64,000 nt of DNA from Parambassis ranga. Lineage: Eukaryota; Chordata; Actinopteri; Ambassidae. Made by a program: the position numbers and the translations under genes. Positions within the stretch are counted from its first letter, which is position 1. Each line of letters begins with the position of its first letter. The DNA lies in assembly GCF_900634625.1 (NCBI RefSeq), contig NC_041039.1, forward strand, positions 24,180,373 to 24,244,372, in the 5' to 3' direction. Shown here piece after piece: positions 1 through 10,981 of this stretch. The notes under the pieces were generated by a model, which saw only the letters and a list, made by a program, of their open reading frames with translations, was not told where the DNA came from and did not search any database.

Positions 1-3000
1 TTGGGAACCTGGTGACCCTGCGGTGGTGGAATGACCTGTGGCTGAACGAAGGCTTCGCCTCCTATGTGGAGTACCTGGGCGCACACGAGGCTGAACCCGA
101 CTGGAACGTGGTAAGAACCCCCCCTTCTCACCGCCTCAGTGATCATCAGTGCAGGTGATCAGCGGCATTCTGACACGTTCATCTCCTTCGTGTCATCACA
201 GAAAGAACTCATTGTCCTCGGAGACGTGCAGAGAGTCTTCGCTGTCGATGCCCTAGCCTCCTCTCACCCTCTGTCCTCTAAAGAAGAGGACATCCAGAAG
301 CCAGCACAGATCAGTGAGCTGTTTGATGCCATCTCATACAGCAAGGTAACACACACACACATACACACACACACACACACATACAGACACACAGACACAC
401 AGACACACACACAGAGGTCTGCTCAGCCTTCCAAATTACCTCAGAAATGTGTATTTTATTCTTATAATGTCATTCTATGTAAATGTTTGTTACCCGATAC
501 ATTTCTAAATGTATGTAACATAACGTGTGTGTGTGTGTGTCTGTGTGTGTGTGTGCCCCTCCACAGGGTGCGTCCGTCCTCAGGATGTTGTCAGACTTCC
601 TGACTGAAGAAGTCTTCACAAAGGGACTCCAGGTGAGGACCCCACCTGAGCCTGGGCGCTGTTACTGTTGTGGTGTTTGTATTCATGTGTGCAGGCAGAT
701 TATGTCATATAAACATCACACACATCTGGACACACACACACCTCTGTGCTGCATCACAGCTGCACGTTCTCACACAGCCTCGCTGAGCAGCTGAGCTGAG
801 CCGCCTGACGTCTCCTGCTCTGTCTGAGTCCTGTCTGTCTTCTGTCTGTCCTCAGACGTATCTGGCTGAGTTTGCATTTGGAAACGCCGTCTACACAGAC
901 CTGTGGAAGCACCTGCAGATGGTACGCTGTGCTGCACACCCTTCACATTCAGACACTCTGTGACTGCTTTCAGCATGTTAGCGGCTTCAGGGGCATTTCT
1001 CCTCAGCTGTGGTACCTGCAGCAGTTTCATGCTTTTATTTTTAAATGTTCCTGTGACATCATGTTTGACATCAGGCTGTGGACGCCACCGGCACCGACCT
1101 CCCAGCATCAGTCCATGACATCATGAACACCTGGGTGCTGCAGATGGGCTTCCCTGTCGTCACCGTCAACACACAGAGCGGGGAAGTGAGCCAGCAGCAC
1201 TTCCTGCTGGATCCAGACTCCAACGTCACCACGGAGTCCCCCTTCGGGTATTTATGCTGCTTTATTTGAGTCATGTGTAGCGTCTCATCCCCACACAGGC
1301 CTCAGATCTAAAGACGCTGGTGTTCCCGCTGCAGGTATCAGTGGATTGTTCCCATCAGGTGGATGAAGAGCGGAATGGTCCAGAGCCAGAAGTGGCTGGA
1401 GGTCAAATCCAGTACGTGAGTCTGTGCTGACACCATGAACCGCCTTAGGTTCAGCTTGTTTCACCTAAACAAAGCTCTGACTGTTGTTCTTATTGTTCAT
1501 TGTTCTTTAACCCGCTCCCTGAACATCTTCAGCGTGTCTGCAGGTCATTTCAGGAACCATCAGACTTTCAGACCCATCATGCTGCAATAACTTCTGTTTT
1601 CCTGTGCAGACACGTTTGCAGAGATGAAGGTTTCAGGAGAGGACTGGCTGCTCGCCAACCTCAACACTGTGGGATACTACAGGGTTAACTACGACGCCGC
1701 CAACTGGGACAGACTCCTGAAAGTGCTGAGGACCAACCATTCGGTGAGAGTCCGCCGTCAGTCGCTGTGCGAGGCTGCTCTGATCACAGGCGCACTGTCT
1801 AATCTGATTTCTTCCCCTTAAAGGCCATTCTGAGGATCAACAGAGCTCAGCTGATGGATGACGCCTTCAACCTGGCCAGGTAAGTCCTGCCACACACGTC
1901 CTTCCTGTCACATGATCAGACAGTGTGTTCTCATTGGTCACTGACTAGACAGACAGACACACCGTCATGTCTGCAGCTGCAGCCTGTCAATCTGTCTATT
2001 TTCACGTTCTGTGTCTTTGAAGAGCCAAGGTCATCCCCACAGTCCTGGCCCTCAACACCACCAAGTACCTCATCAGTGAGAGGGACTACATGCCGTGGAA
2101 GTCGGCCCTGAACAACCTGGACTTCTTCTACCTCATGTTCGACCGCAGTGAGGTTTACGGCTACATGCAGGTGCGCCTCACTTCACAGCCCGGGCTCCGC
2201 CACCAAACACGGCCCTGACCTTCACTGTCCGTCTGATTTACAGGATTATCTGAGGAAACAGGTCACCCCTCTGTTCCAATACTACAAGACCATGACGGGA
2301 AACTGGAGCAAAGTACCTGAGGGACACATGGACCAGTGAGTAAACACAAGCACCGGGCAAACATGCAGGTCCCACTGTGTCACAAGAAGCTCTTCTGTGG
2401 TCTGAGCCTACCTGTCCCACTTTGATGTCCACAACACCACAACAATGTTCACTTTGAATTATTGGAAAATTATACGATATTCACTTGAGTTTTTTTGGAG
2501 GACTTCTTGGACTCAAAAAGAAATGTCCATAAAAAAGAAGTCATCAGATTATGAAATCAAAGTGTAGATAATCTCTGAAATTCTAATCTCAGTCCAGTGG
2601 GCTGTAGTTCCTGATACACACACGAGCTAAACACAGCTCATGAGAAAGTATGCGGTGCTGAGGATAACATGTTCCTTCACTGAAAACTCCCGTCGTAGTT
2701 CATCTTTAACCCTTTAAACTGAGTCCCGGAGATAAAAATCTGACTTACTACTTTTATTAAAGAGAGTTCCTCCCATCTCTGACTCTATGATTTCTTACTT
2801 CCTGTGCCAATAAGGTACAATCAGGTGGATGCTATCAGCCTGGCCTGCAGGACGGGCCTGAAGGAGTGCCAGGACCTGGTCCAGTCATGGTTCAAGCAGT
2901 GGATGGACACTGACACCAACACGTGAGTGTCCTCCCCATCGTTTCCTACTTTCTCTGACCTGTGACCTGTTCATCATCTGTGTGTCCCCTTCCTCCAGGA

Positions 3001-4280
3001 TCCACCCCAACCTGCGCTCCACTGTGTACTGTAATGCCATCGCAGCAGGGGGCACTGTGGAGTGGAACTTTGCTTGGAAAAAGTTCAAGGAGGCTAGCAT
3101 TGCTACAGAAGCTGAGAAACTGCGCGCTGCGCTGGCGTGCACCACGCAGCCATGGCTGCTCAACAGGTACGCCTCATTAACACACCGCTAACCAACCACA
3201 GACCTACACTGACCACTATGCTGGTGAGCAATGTTTGCACATGATTCCTCTTATCTTTTATTTTTACTGTACTATAATATATAATATATTTAACTCTTGC
3301 TCTGACTGCCACTGGTACCCGAATTTCCCTGAGGGACCTTTTCAAAGGGATTAATAAAGTCTATTCTATTCTACACACACCTGCACAGGTACCTGGAGTA
3401 CACTCTGGAACCTACCATGATCCGGAAGCAGGACGCCACCTCCACCATCGTCTACATTGCTAGCAACGTGATTGGACAGTCGCTGGCGTGGGACTTCGTC
3501 AGGGCTCGGTGGTCATACATCTTCACTCAGTGAGTACAGGCTGCTGTGAGCAGGTCATCCTCACGCAGATTTACAGTCACCTTCATGACTTCATGGATCT
3601 CACAGTGTGCGAGCTGAGGTGACCTTTGGCCTTCATAAACCCTTCATGTGGGTTCAGTGAGTTAAACACTGAACAGCTGCACCTCCTCTGATGATGATTT
3701 TTCCTCTCACAGGTACGGCGGAGGATCCTTCTCCTTCTCCAACCTCATCAACGGAGTCACCAAACGCTTTGCCAGCGAGTTCGAGCTTCAGCAGGTTCGT
3801 CCATACTCACCATGATTTTCACATGTGGACACATCAGGTGTCTCACAGCGTCACTTTAAACCCATCCACGGTGATGTCACAGTTCTCACGGTGATGTCAC
3901 AGTTTGACTGTCGGTGGTAGTGTCGCCTCACTGTTCTGATGTGTAAACACTGTTATGAGCAGTGTGTCTCTAAGCTGCAGCACCTGGGCGTCAGGTTTTA
4001 GTGTGAGCAGCATGTACTGTGAGATCATAGATGAGTATGAAGCTGATGAAGATGAGGGTTGTGCTGCTCCGCCTGTGTGTTCTGACCTCTGACCTGTGTG
4101 TTCTTGTCGTGACAGCTCCGGCAGTTCAAGGCCGATAATGCAGAGGTGGGTTTTGGCTCCGGGACGCTGGCGGTGGATCAGTCCATCGAGAGAACTGTTG
4201 CCAACATAAAGTGGATCGCAGAAAACAGGGACAACGTTCTGAACTGGTTCAAGGACGCCAACAAGGAACCAGGACTTTAG
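1..4280 (+). CDS. anpep: aminopeptidase N, copy 1 (3' part, 15 exons)
   Basis: M1-family zinc aminopeptidase, a type II ectoenzyme that trims neutral N-terminal residues from peptides at the cell surface. Exons: 1-110, 202-345, 567-632, 856-921, 1075-1247, 1335-1411, 1610-1743, 1824-1879, 2023-2170, 2244-2335, 2815-2922, 2999-3166, 3389-3529, 3713-3794, 4116-4280 (TAG). All introns are GT-AG and phases stay in register, giving 575 codons. The window opens just after the HEXXH motif; the third zinc ligand is the Glu of NEGFA (48-50). ISYSK/GASVLRML, the WVLQMGFPV segment and the C-terminal ERAP-like helical domain (IHPNLRSTVYCNAIA, QYNQVDAIS) follow. Exon lengths match the second copy at 15633-25568 almost one for one, so the two are tandem duplicates. 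In the 144-base exon 33 of 48 residues agree, so the duplication is old. No frameshift or stop is seen. The catalytic GAMEN/HEXXH exons are outside the window. Confidence 0.93.
346..556. repeat. CA and GT microsatellites in anpep copy 1 intron
   Basis: The intron after the 202-345 exon begins with an interrupted CA/CAGACA run (about 346-413) and ends with a GT run (about 524-556) that serves as part of the polypyrimidine tract before the 567 acceptor. Confidence 0.85.
3314..3374 (+). repeat. retroposon 3' tail (L2-like signature)
   Basis: Inside an anpep intron, a segment reading roughly TTTCCCTGAGGGACC...GGGATTAATAAAGT ends in (CTATT)n. This kind of GGGATTAATAAAGT end followed by a short tandem tail is typical of 3' ends of fish L2-type LINEs and the SINEs they mobilise. 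Only the tail is recognisable, so the family assignment is tentative. Confidence 0.4.
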
Positions 4281-5449
4281 ATGGAACCCTCTGTGGAGGA
4301 GAAGGACTGCACAGTGGACGCCCCTGTCCTCTGGGTTTGCTGATATTTTGTTCTGACCACAGAGGACTGGGTTTTGTAATTTTATACTTTTATAAATTGG
4401 TTTAATATAATTTTTTGACATCATGATTCAGAGAGGGCCGTGTAGACTATGTGTGGATACTTGTGTGTTTTCTTATAGTAATAATTATTTTCGGTGTATC
4501 TGAGCCTTTTCTGTTTTTAAACGCGACACTTGGTGATGATGTCTCAATATGTTTGATAAACCTGGACTGTCACTGTAAACATGCCCTTATTTATTGTTCC
4601 AATTTTTCAGCTGTTTTGTTCTGTTCTTATCATGAATTAGACAAAAGAAAAGGAATGTCTGATCTCCAAAAGAAAATACAAACATTTACTAACAGCTTGT
4701 TGAGAGGTTTTCTCTGTATTAACTACAGCTAAATGAGGTTTATTTATCCAGGTATATGCATTTTTGGTTAAGTTTCCATCACTAAACATTTATTCGTAAC
4801 CTGAAGTCTCAGCCAGAGCATTTAAAAGGAAACGTGTTGGTCCGCCTCTAAGCCACCAGGGGGCGTCAGTGTCTCATTTACTGCTGAGGACGCTCCTTCT
4901 TACTGCCTGAAGTTTCTCAGGTGTGTAACTGCTTCAGTGCCAAAATGAATCCGTCAGGTTTCATAACAAGCTGATGAAGGTCCTCAGTCATCCAGGATTT
5001 CTTCACTCAAGGTTGGAGCGTCTGGACATGTAGAGTCCTCTTGAAGACGTTCCTCTGCTCCTCCGTCAGCTCCATCGGTTCTAACTGTTTGGTGGGAAAC
5101 ATGGTTTAAATGTGGTGGAGGAGCTCAGTGGGTCTGACCTGTGTTGGTCTGACTGACTGTGTCTGCGGTGTCTTACCACTGTGAGCCTACAGGGGGCTGT
5201 GGTGGGGGGGCAGGTGGACAGTCCATCCAGGTTCTTGCTGCTTGTTCTGATCACAGTGAGTTTGCACCTAATTACACAAATCTGTCAACACAATCGACTT
5301 TTCTCACACGCAGTCACACAGTGCTGGAGTTTCTCACGCGGACAAAACATTACTAATAAAATATTACTGATAAAATATGAACAGTCAGCACCGGGGCTGC
5401 CTACTGCACAGCCTCAGTAGTGCTCTGCTCCTTGTGGCTGTCACACTGT

Positions 5450-5470
5450 GTATATATATATATATATATA
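5450..5470. repeat. (TA)n microsatellite
   Basis: About ten uninterrupted TA units. Confidence 0.9.
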
Positions 5471-5644
5471 CAGTATATTAAGAATGGCAGGGTATAAATG
5501 ATGATTTTAATCTTCACTTACCTGAGCATCTCCCCTCTGTGGATGATCTGTTGCTGTCTTATTTTAAACCTACAAAGTGCCTACAAGTCAGTAAAAACAA
5601 TTGAGTAGGCTATTAAAATGATCACAGATACAAAAATGATCACA

Positions 5645-5795
5645 GAGAGGAGAAGAAGAGGGAGACAGGACAGAGAGGATGAAGGAGAGAGAGAGGAGAA
5701 GAGGAGGGAGACAGGACAGAGAGGATGAAGGAGAGAGAGAGGAGAAGAGGAGGGAGACAGGACAGAGAGGATGAAGGAGAGAGAGAGAGGAGAAA
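5645..5795. repeat. 46-bp purine minisatellite, ~3 copies
   Basis: The word GGAGACAGGACAGAGAGGAT recurs at 5661, 5707 and 5753, an exact 46-bp period, within an almost pure-purine strand. A pure (GA)n run of about 37 bases lies nearby at 5911-5947. Confidence 0.9.
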
Positions 5796-5906
5796 CATGA
5801 CAGGTTGTTGATGATGTCAAGGTGAAAGTATTGTTCATATTATAGTGGATGTTTATCATCAGTTAATAAATGATAGTGATTAAAACAAAGAGGAAGAACA
5901 GAGGCC

Positions 5907-5949
<43 letters not shown>

Positions 5950-6059
5950 GACCTGATGAATTACTCATAAACAAACAGTTTATGATTTACCAGATATAAA
6001 CATGCTAAATAGTAAGACACCCTGAACACGCCTTTCCATGTTGTATTTTTTGTCCCGTA

Positions 6060-6230
6060 AGTCGTGCTGACTTCACGCAGGTGACGTGATCACGTTCCGT
6101 ACGTTCGCGCCGGTCTGACGCTAGCCGAGCATCAGCTGCTCCTCCCTCACAGACGCGGTGTCTCACAGCTCGTTAGTGGTTCAACCTTCAGCCGTCTTAA
6201 CAGGTGTCTCTCTACCGCAGGTGAGGACGT
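6060..6230 (+). promoter_or_regulatory. CpG-rich promoter-like segment with splice donor
   Basis: CpG density rises sharply here (for example TTCCGTACGTTCGCGCCGG near 6095-6114, and TGACGTGATCACG just before it) against CpG-poor flanks. A strong donor, CCGCAG/GTGAGG, cuts at 6220/6221. This suggests a transcription start with a non-coding first exon read on the plus strand. The downstream gene is uncertain; see 8656-10272. Confidence 0.4.
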
Positions 6231-6707
6231 GAGACGCGGGAGCTCCACGGTGTGTGGGACGGTTGGACACGGCAGAATGACTCGGTCCAAAGAGACGCTG
6301 GAACTCACTTAAAGGTTAGCATGCCTTGAATTGTTAGCTACGTTAGCCGCTAATGCTAACCAGCGTTGCTTAATTGTTGTCAGGTGTGTTAGCTGGTTAG
6401 GCTAATTTTTACTGCGTTCCATAGATGTTGAACTGTTTGTTGTACTAAGCTAGCTAGCTAACAGATTCTACTGTGTGAAGGTGCAGTGTCCTCAGTGTCC
6501 TCAGTGTCCTCAGGAAACCCACAGGGCCCGTTTATATTCACATGTTGAGTTGTTAATGAAGGACATTGGAACACTGAAGCTCCTTAAGGAAGTGACTAAA
6601 AATGAGCCAGTTTATTCTTCCTCCCTCAAATTCAGAATGTTAGAAAAGCACATATAGGCACATATAGGTAAAGCCCCAGAAAAGTTTAAAGTGCTGCATT
6701 TTAAATG

Positions 6708-8122
6708 CCGTATTTTCACGACTATAAAGCGCACCTAAAAGTCTAAAATTTTCTCAAAAGTCGGCCGTGCGCCTTATAATGCGGTGCGCCTTGTGTAAGG
6801 GTTGAGTACCAGACGTAAACTACGTACGCTGGCAGCAATTCACCAATCAGCTGAAAGCTACGGTACAGCTCCCGGCACGTATATAACCAGCATGCTGCAA
6901 AACAATAACATCTTTTACTACAACTACAACTACGGACCCCTGACGATGGCACCAGTGAAGAGACTTGCTTACGACGCGCAACTCAAGCTGCAGGCGGTCA
7001 GTTATGCGGTTGCAAAGGGAAATAGAGCAGCTGCGAGGGAATTCGGCATCAATGAATCGATGGTTCGTAAGTGGAGAGCAAGCAAAGAAAATGAAACTGA
7101 GTTTCCGTGGCAACAAAGCGAGGTGGCCACAGTTAGAAGACCGACTCGAGCAGTGGATTGTTGAGCAAAGAACTGCCGGGAGAAGCGTCTCTACTGTCAC
7201 CATTCGACTGAAAGCAGCAACGATAGCACAGGACAGGGATATCGAACACTTTAAAGGAGGTCTGTCTTGGTGCTTTCGTTATGAAAAGGCGTCATCTCTC
7301 GATCCGCACAAGGACTACCATGGCGCAGCAACTTCCAGCGGATTATAAAGAAAAGCTGGCCAGCTTTCGCGCCTACTGCAGTGGCAAGATTTCCGGTAAA
7401 AACATTCAGCCCAGCCGCATCATTAACATGGATGAGGTCCCCCTCACTTTCAACATCCCCGTGAACCAAACTGTGGAGAGAACGGGGACCAGCACTGTAT
7501 CGATACGGACCACGGGGCACGAGAAGTCAGCTTCACTGTTGTTCTCGGTTGACATGGCAATGGACAGACGCCACCATATGTGAGTGGATCGTGGACACAT
7601 GGGCTCATGTTTCTGCATTGACTGTTGTTCGAGCTTTTGTGAAAGCCGGCGTAATTTCAGAACAGCCAGCCGGCAACGACAGTGACTCTGACTCTGACAG
7701 CGATGAGAGGGAAGCTGGTATGCAAGCACTCGCACAGTTGTTTTATTCTGACACTGAAGATGAGGACTTTGATGGGTTTGCAGGAGAGGATTGATTAAAA
7801 TCCTGTTAAAAATGTGTGTATAGCTGTAATTAAGTTCGACTTAACTCAATGTTTTGAGCTGCATCTGTATTATGTAATTATTGCGAGCTACAGCGCTATA
7901 TGCAGCGAGTAATCAAACTATATACAAAGTCGTTTCTTCACAACAATAAAGTTCGGCTCACTGTTTTGCTCCCGTTACCTTTTTATTTACGTACTGGTAT
8001 GTTTTAGCGTAGCATGCGCCTTATAATACGTGCGCATTGTGTATGTGCTGTGGACGGAAATAGACCTTGTAACTGACACTGTGCCTTATAATGCGGTGCG
8101 CCGTATGGTCGCGAAAATACAG
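6708..8122 (+). mobile_element. pogo/Tigger-type DNA transposon, internally deleted
   Basis: The ends are imperfect inverted repeats. The left end, CCGTATTTTCACGACTATA, pairs with the right end, which reads CTGTATTTTCGCGACCATA on the other strand. Both continue into GCGCACC/GGTGCGCC and GCCTTATAATGCGGTGCGCC words that recur in subterminal positions. The right end is followed by TA, the target duplication expected for Tc1/mariner/pogo elements; the left flank reads TG, probably a mutated TA. The transposase remnant inside is described separately. Confidence 0.8.
6946..7794 (+). pseudogene. pogo/Tigger transposase remnant
   Basis: Starts with MAPVKRLAYDAQLKLQAV, the N-terminal CENP-B/pogo helix-turn-helix (GNRAAAREFG...VRKWR). 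The reading frame then changes near 7090 and 7280. The first DDE aspartate is kept in NMDEVPLTF (about 7426-7452), followed by IRTTGHEK. The frame is lost near 7545, after which the C-terminal part (ICEWIVDTWAHVS...VRAFVKAGV and an acidic Ser/Asp tail) resumes to a TGA at 7792. The region that normally carries the other catalytic aspartates, roughly 130-150 residues in the family, is missing, so the copy cannot encode an active transposase. Confidence 0.82.
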
Positions 8123-8655
8123 TAATATAAACATAAGGTGCTCCCTCAACTAAATCGGGTCCAAATCATAGGTTACTGTTCTATTCTGCTTCAGGGAGCT
8201 TCACTTACCTGTACTCATACAGTTTATATACCGAGCCGCCTTGTGGTGTCTCTGCTGTCCATCTGCTCAGACCCTGATCAGTGCCATGCCACAGAAAGAC
8301 ACTTATATCTATCTATTATATGTAACATAGATCATAAGATATGGTTTTTAAACGCAAGTGTTTTATTGTCAAATGATTTTTTTTCCAGTTATCAGTTTTT
8401 TCAATACAAATGTTATGTTGGTACATAAACATGCAGAGCTGGCAGTGGAAGGAGAAGCTGTGTGTTACACGCTGATTTTAACCCCTGGGCTGCATGTTCT
8501 GATTTCTACTGATTGAACCTTAAATGGCTTCTCTTAGACTTTGAGTATCGCTGCGTTGCGTTGGAAGGTGTAGGGTTAATTCAGTCGTCTGCTTGATGAG
8601 ATGTTCTGTGCTGTGTCTGTGCTTTTACTGAACAGCTTCTTTGTCTTTTTTACAG
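8123..8655. other. unannotated spacer
   Basis: AT-rich sequence between the pogo element and a candidate exon. I see no conserved reading frame or repeat. Confidence 0.3.
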
Positions 8656-9103
8656 CTGAGCTAACATGGATGCTGACTGGAGCTGTGCTGTCAGCCATTA
8701 CGTCAATGTGCAGGACCAGGAAAAGGCGGCGGTTCATTCAGAGGTTTGCACATCATGTAAGTGATGAGTGTAATGTGACTCATTGATCATACAGGTGAAT
8801 GTAATGGATCATGAAGTGCATCCCTTTCCTGTGGACACATTGATTAGCAACATGCACTGCACATACATTATACTGTTGTTCACATTAGGACACATACAGC
8901 ACCAGGTTATGGCAGTGTTGAGACTGACTTGTGATGTGTTCGTCCTCAGAATCAACCCTGAAGGCACCAAATGATTCACTGGGTCCAGAAGGCTCAGAGC
9001 GCCGCCCGTTTCTTCAGAGCGCCGCCCAATTGGGTGACTTGAAGTTGCTGCTAGATTTTTAGTAAGTTACTGTACGTTTAGAGCCACCTTGGTGTGTGGG
9101 TGG

Positions 9104-9132
9104 GTGTGTGTGTGTGTGTGTGTGTGTGTGTA
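9104..9132. repeat. (GT)n microsatellite
   Basis: About 14 GT units after a GTGGGTGGGTGTG lead-in. Confidence 0.85.
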
Positions 9133-9339
9133 GGCAGGAGGAAATATAAATGTAACACAAGCTGAGCTTTACTGGGGAAAAGGTTTAGAACAGAACAGGT
9201 TTAAATGCACAAAGGTGAAAAACACTGCTGTGGCGGCTGCTGCCATTAGCTGGTGAGTGATGGTGACCCACTAAGGGGCTTGATGTCATGCATGTGTCTG
9301 TGTCTATCTGTAACCGTCTCATTTTCACCCTGTTTTTGT

Positions 9340-9990
9340 CATCAGACCGGGCCCAGGCGTGAGCAGAGCCTCCAGCTTCAGATGGCCGTCATGGACTGGT
9401 GTGTGATGGCTGCTGGCATCAGATGGTGAGTAACAGTGACACACAAAGGAATAAACATGTAGTAAAAGTCTGCGGAGGTGCTTGATGAAAAAGTGAATTA
9501 AATAAAGCATGAAGACATGTGTGCACACATCACTAACACGGGTTAGTGTCAGATGGTCAGACAAACAAGGTCTCGATGGGTTCACTGACCTGTGTGATGA
9601 AGTCATGTGTTTGCATGGTTCTGTGTTGGCTTTGCCACAAAGGACCCAAAGAGAAGCATGAAATATGGTTCAAAGCATAGATGATGTTTAATGGTGCACA
9701 ACGTGGGCCATCTTTGTTTCCAAATTGCATTTTAACACCCAGGATCTTTGGATGACTGGTGTGACTGTGATGGCCACTGGCATATCTGATCAGTGACACC
9801 ACAATGAATACATGTGGTGAAACCCTCTGCAGAGGGGTTGGTTGAAAATGTACACAAGGTTTAACAAGATGATGATGATGGGTTCTCTGATGTGTGTGAT
9901 GAAACGAGGTGTTCACGTGATGCTGTGCTGGGTTTGTTCCCACAAGAGGAACAAAAAACTTTATTGATGCTAACGGCACATGTGGGATCT
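9340..9990. repeat. diverged tandem duplication, ~365-bp unit
   Basis: Two diverged copies follow one another. Shared landmarks include GTGATGGC..CTGGCAT (9405 and 9769), CAGTGACACAC/CAGTGACACCAC, a GATGGGTTC..CTGA word, TGTGTGATGAA (9592 and 9895) and a GCTGTG/TCTGTG...CCACAA stretch. A third weaker trace of the first motif lies near 9236. Neither copy encodes a recognisable protein. Function unknown. Confidence 0.5.
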
Positions 9991-10488
9991 TCTCCAACAT
10001 CTGGTTGAACTGCAGGAATGATGTTTGTGTCGGCTTTCTGCTGGAAGTCCAGAGTTGCGCCTCTGGGTAGAGTGCTAAATTCAGAGCTACAACTTCAGTG
10101 TGCGTGTTCTGTGTTTCCAAGGAGTCGCTGCTCAGACACGTATCATTAACCCATCAGTCTCTGTTCACAGCAGCTGTGTCCAGCGGGCAGATCTTACTCC
10201 CGCACTGACTCTAACAGTGCAGAGGAAGATGTGCCCTCTGACCTGTCGACTACCATGGCATGTGTTGTTTGATGCAGGTCCTTAGAGGAGGAGTCCCTGT
10301 GGCTGTTTGTGTGATTATTCTGGGATCTTTGCTGCCTGTGTGTTTTCTGTCTTCAAGTCCATGATGACCTCCAGGATGGCTGCTCAGAGGCTCAGGCCTG
10401 ACAGAGGACCAGGGATCTGACCCAGCTGTTACAGTTACAGCTGTACAGGTGTGCGTTTCATATAAAGACAACTCAAAAGCAGTTTAAA

Positions 10489-10493
10489 AAGTG
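10489..10493. repeat. target-site duplication (left) of BEL element
   Basis: AAGTG immediately precedes the element's TGTATTGG end. The same AAGTG follows the other end at 14895-14899. A 5-bp duplication fits BEL/Pao integrases. Confidence 0.85.
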
Positions 10494-10868
10494 TGTATTG
10501 GCACTCCTGTGCTTTTTAATTCTGTCCCAATTTTGCAGCTTCCTAACAACCAGTAGTTTGAAGAAACGCGAGCGAGACCGAATCTTCTTTTCCAAGATTT
10601 ACTAAAATCACACAAAAAAAAATACAATACAATAGACAAGGTACGCTCGGTCAAAAAACTGTGTTGCTTCTTACGTGTCTAGCTGCAATCTGACTGTAAC
10701 GTAAAACTATGACAGCATGACGTATTTATAACAAAAATTCTTTAACATATTTTAATTATTAAATTATGTATTTTAGCAACGGTCTTTATAATTCAAATAA
10801 AATTATTTGCTTCACATTTTTTAAACTAAATTATTATTACATATAAATTAACTTAACTGGCTCTTACA
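10494..10868 (-). repeat. BEL/Pao 3' LTR
   Basis: On the element strand it begins TGTAAGAGCCAGTTAAG and finishes ...GAGTGCCAATACA, so it has the TG...CA ends of an LTR. It is 375 bp and very AT-rich in its first half. Its first 31 bases are identical to the stub at 14864-14894. Confidence 0.88.
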
Positions 10869-10981
10869 TTACCCGGCCCCTAATTGTTAGGCTGGAGGAC
10901 TAATCAATTACAAACTTAACACACTAAGAGCCAAGCAACTTAAACTGTAACTCTGCATAAAGATCCACTCGTCTTCCTTTC

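Larger units (their letters stand above)
4281..6060. other. anpep copy 1 3' flank and intergenic DNA
   Basis: No gene recognised. An AATAAA at 5355-5360 is a possible but distant poly(A) signal for anpep copy 1. The first few hundred bases are AT-rich and may be 3'UTR. Simple repeats occur from 5450 on (listed separately). Confidence 0.4.
8656..10272 (+). other. possible small unrecognised gene (two candidate coding exons)
   Basis: A pyrimidine-rich acceptor (TTTTTTACAG, ends 8655) precedes an ATG in strong Kozak context (AACATGG, 8666) and 91 coding bases (MDADWSCAVSHYVNV...) to a consensus donor, CAT/GTAAGT, at 8756/8757. An acceptor ending at 10183 would join in frame to SGRSYSRTDSNSAEEDVP... 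and stop at 10270-10272, giving about 59 residues. An intervening acceptor at ~8949 leads to an immediate stop if joined to the first exon. The CpG-rich segment ending in a donor at 6220 could supply the first exon. I recognise no family, and this may be a non-coding or decayed transcript. Confidence 0.2.

Noticed and set aside
9580..9960. Box C/D snoRNA candidates (GTGATGA motifs in both duplicate copies)
   Set aside because: No CTGA D box or closing stem at a suitable distance in either copy.
9557..10120. 187-codon minus-strand frame
   Set aside because: It spans the diverged tandem duplication, resembles no family I know, and the two repeat copies do not conserve its reading.
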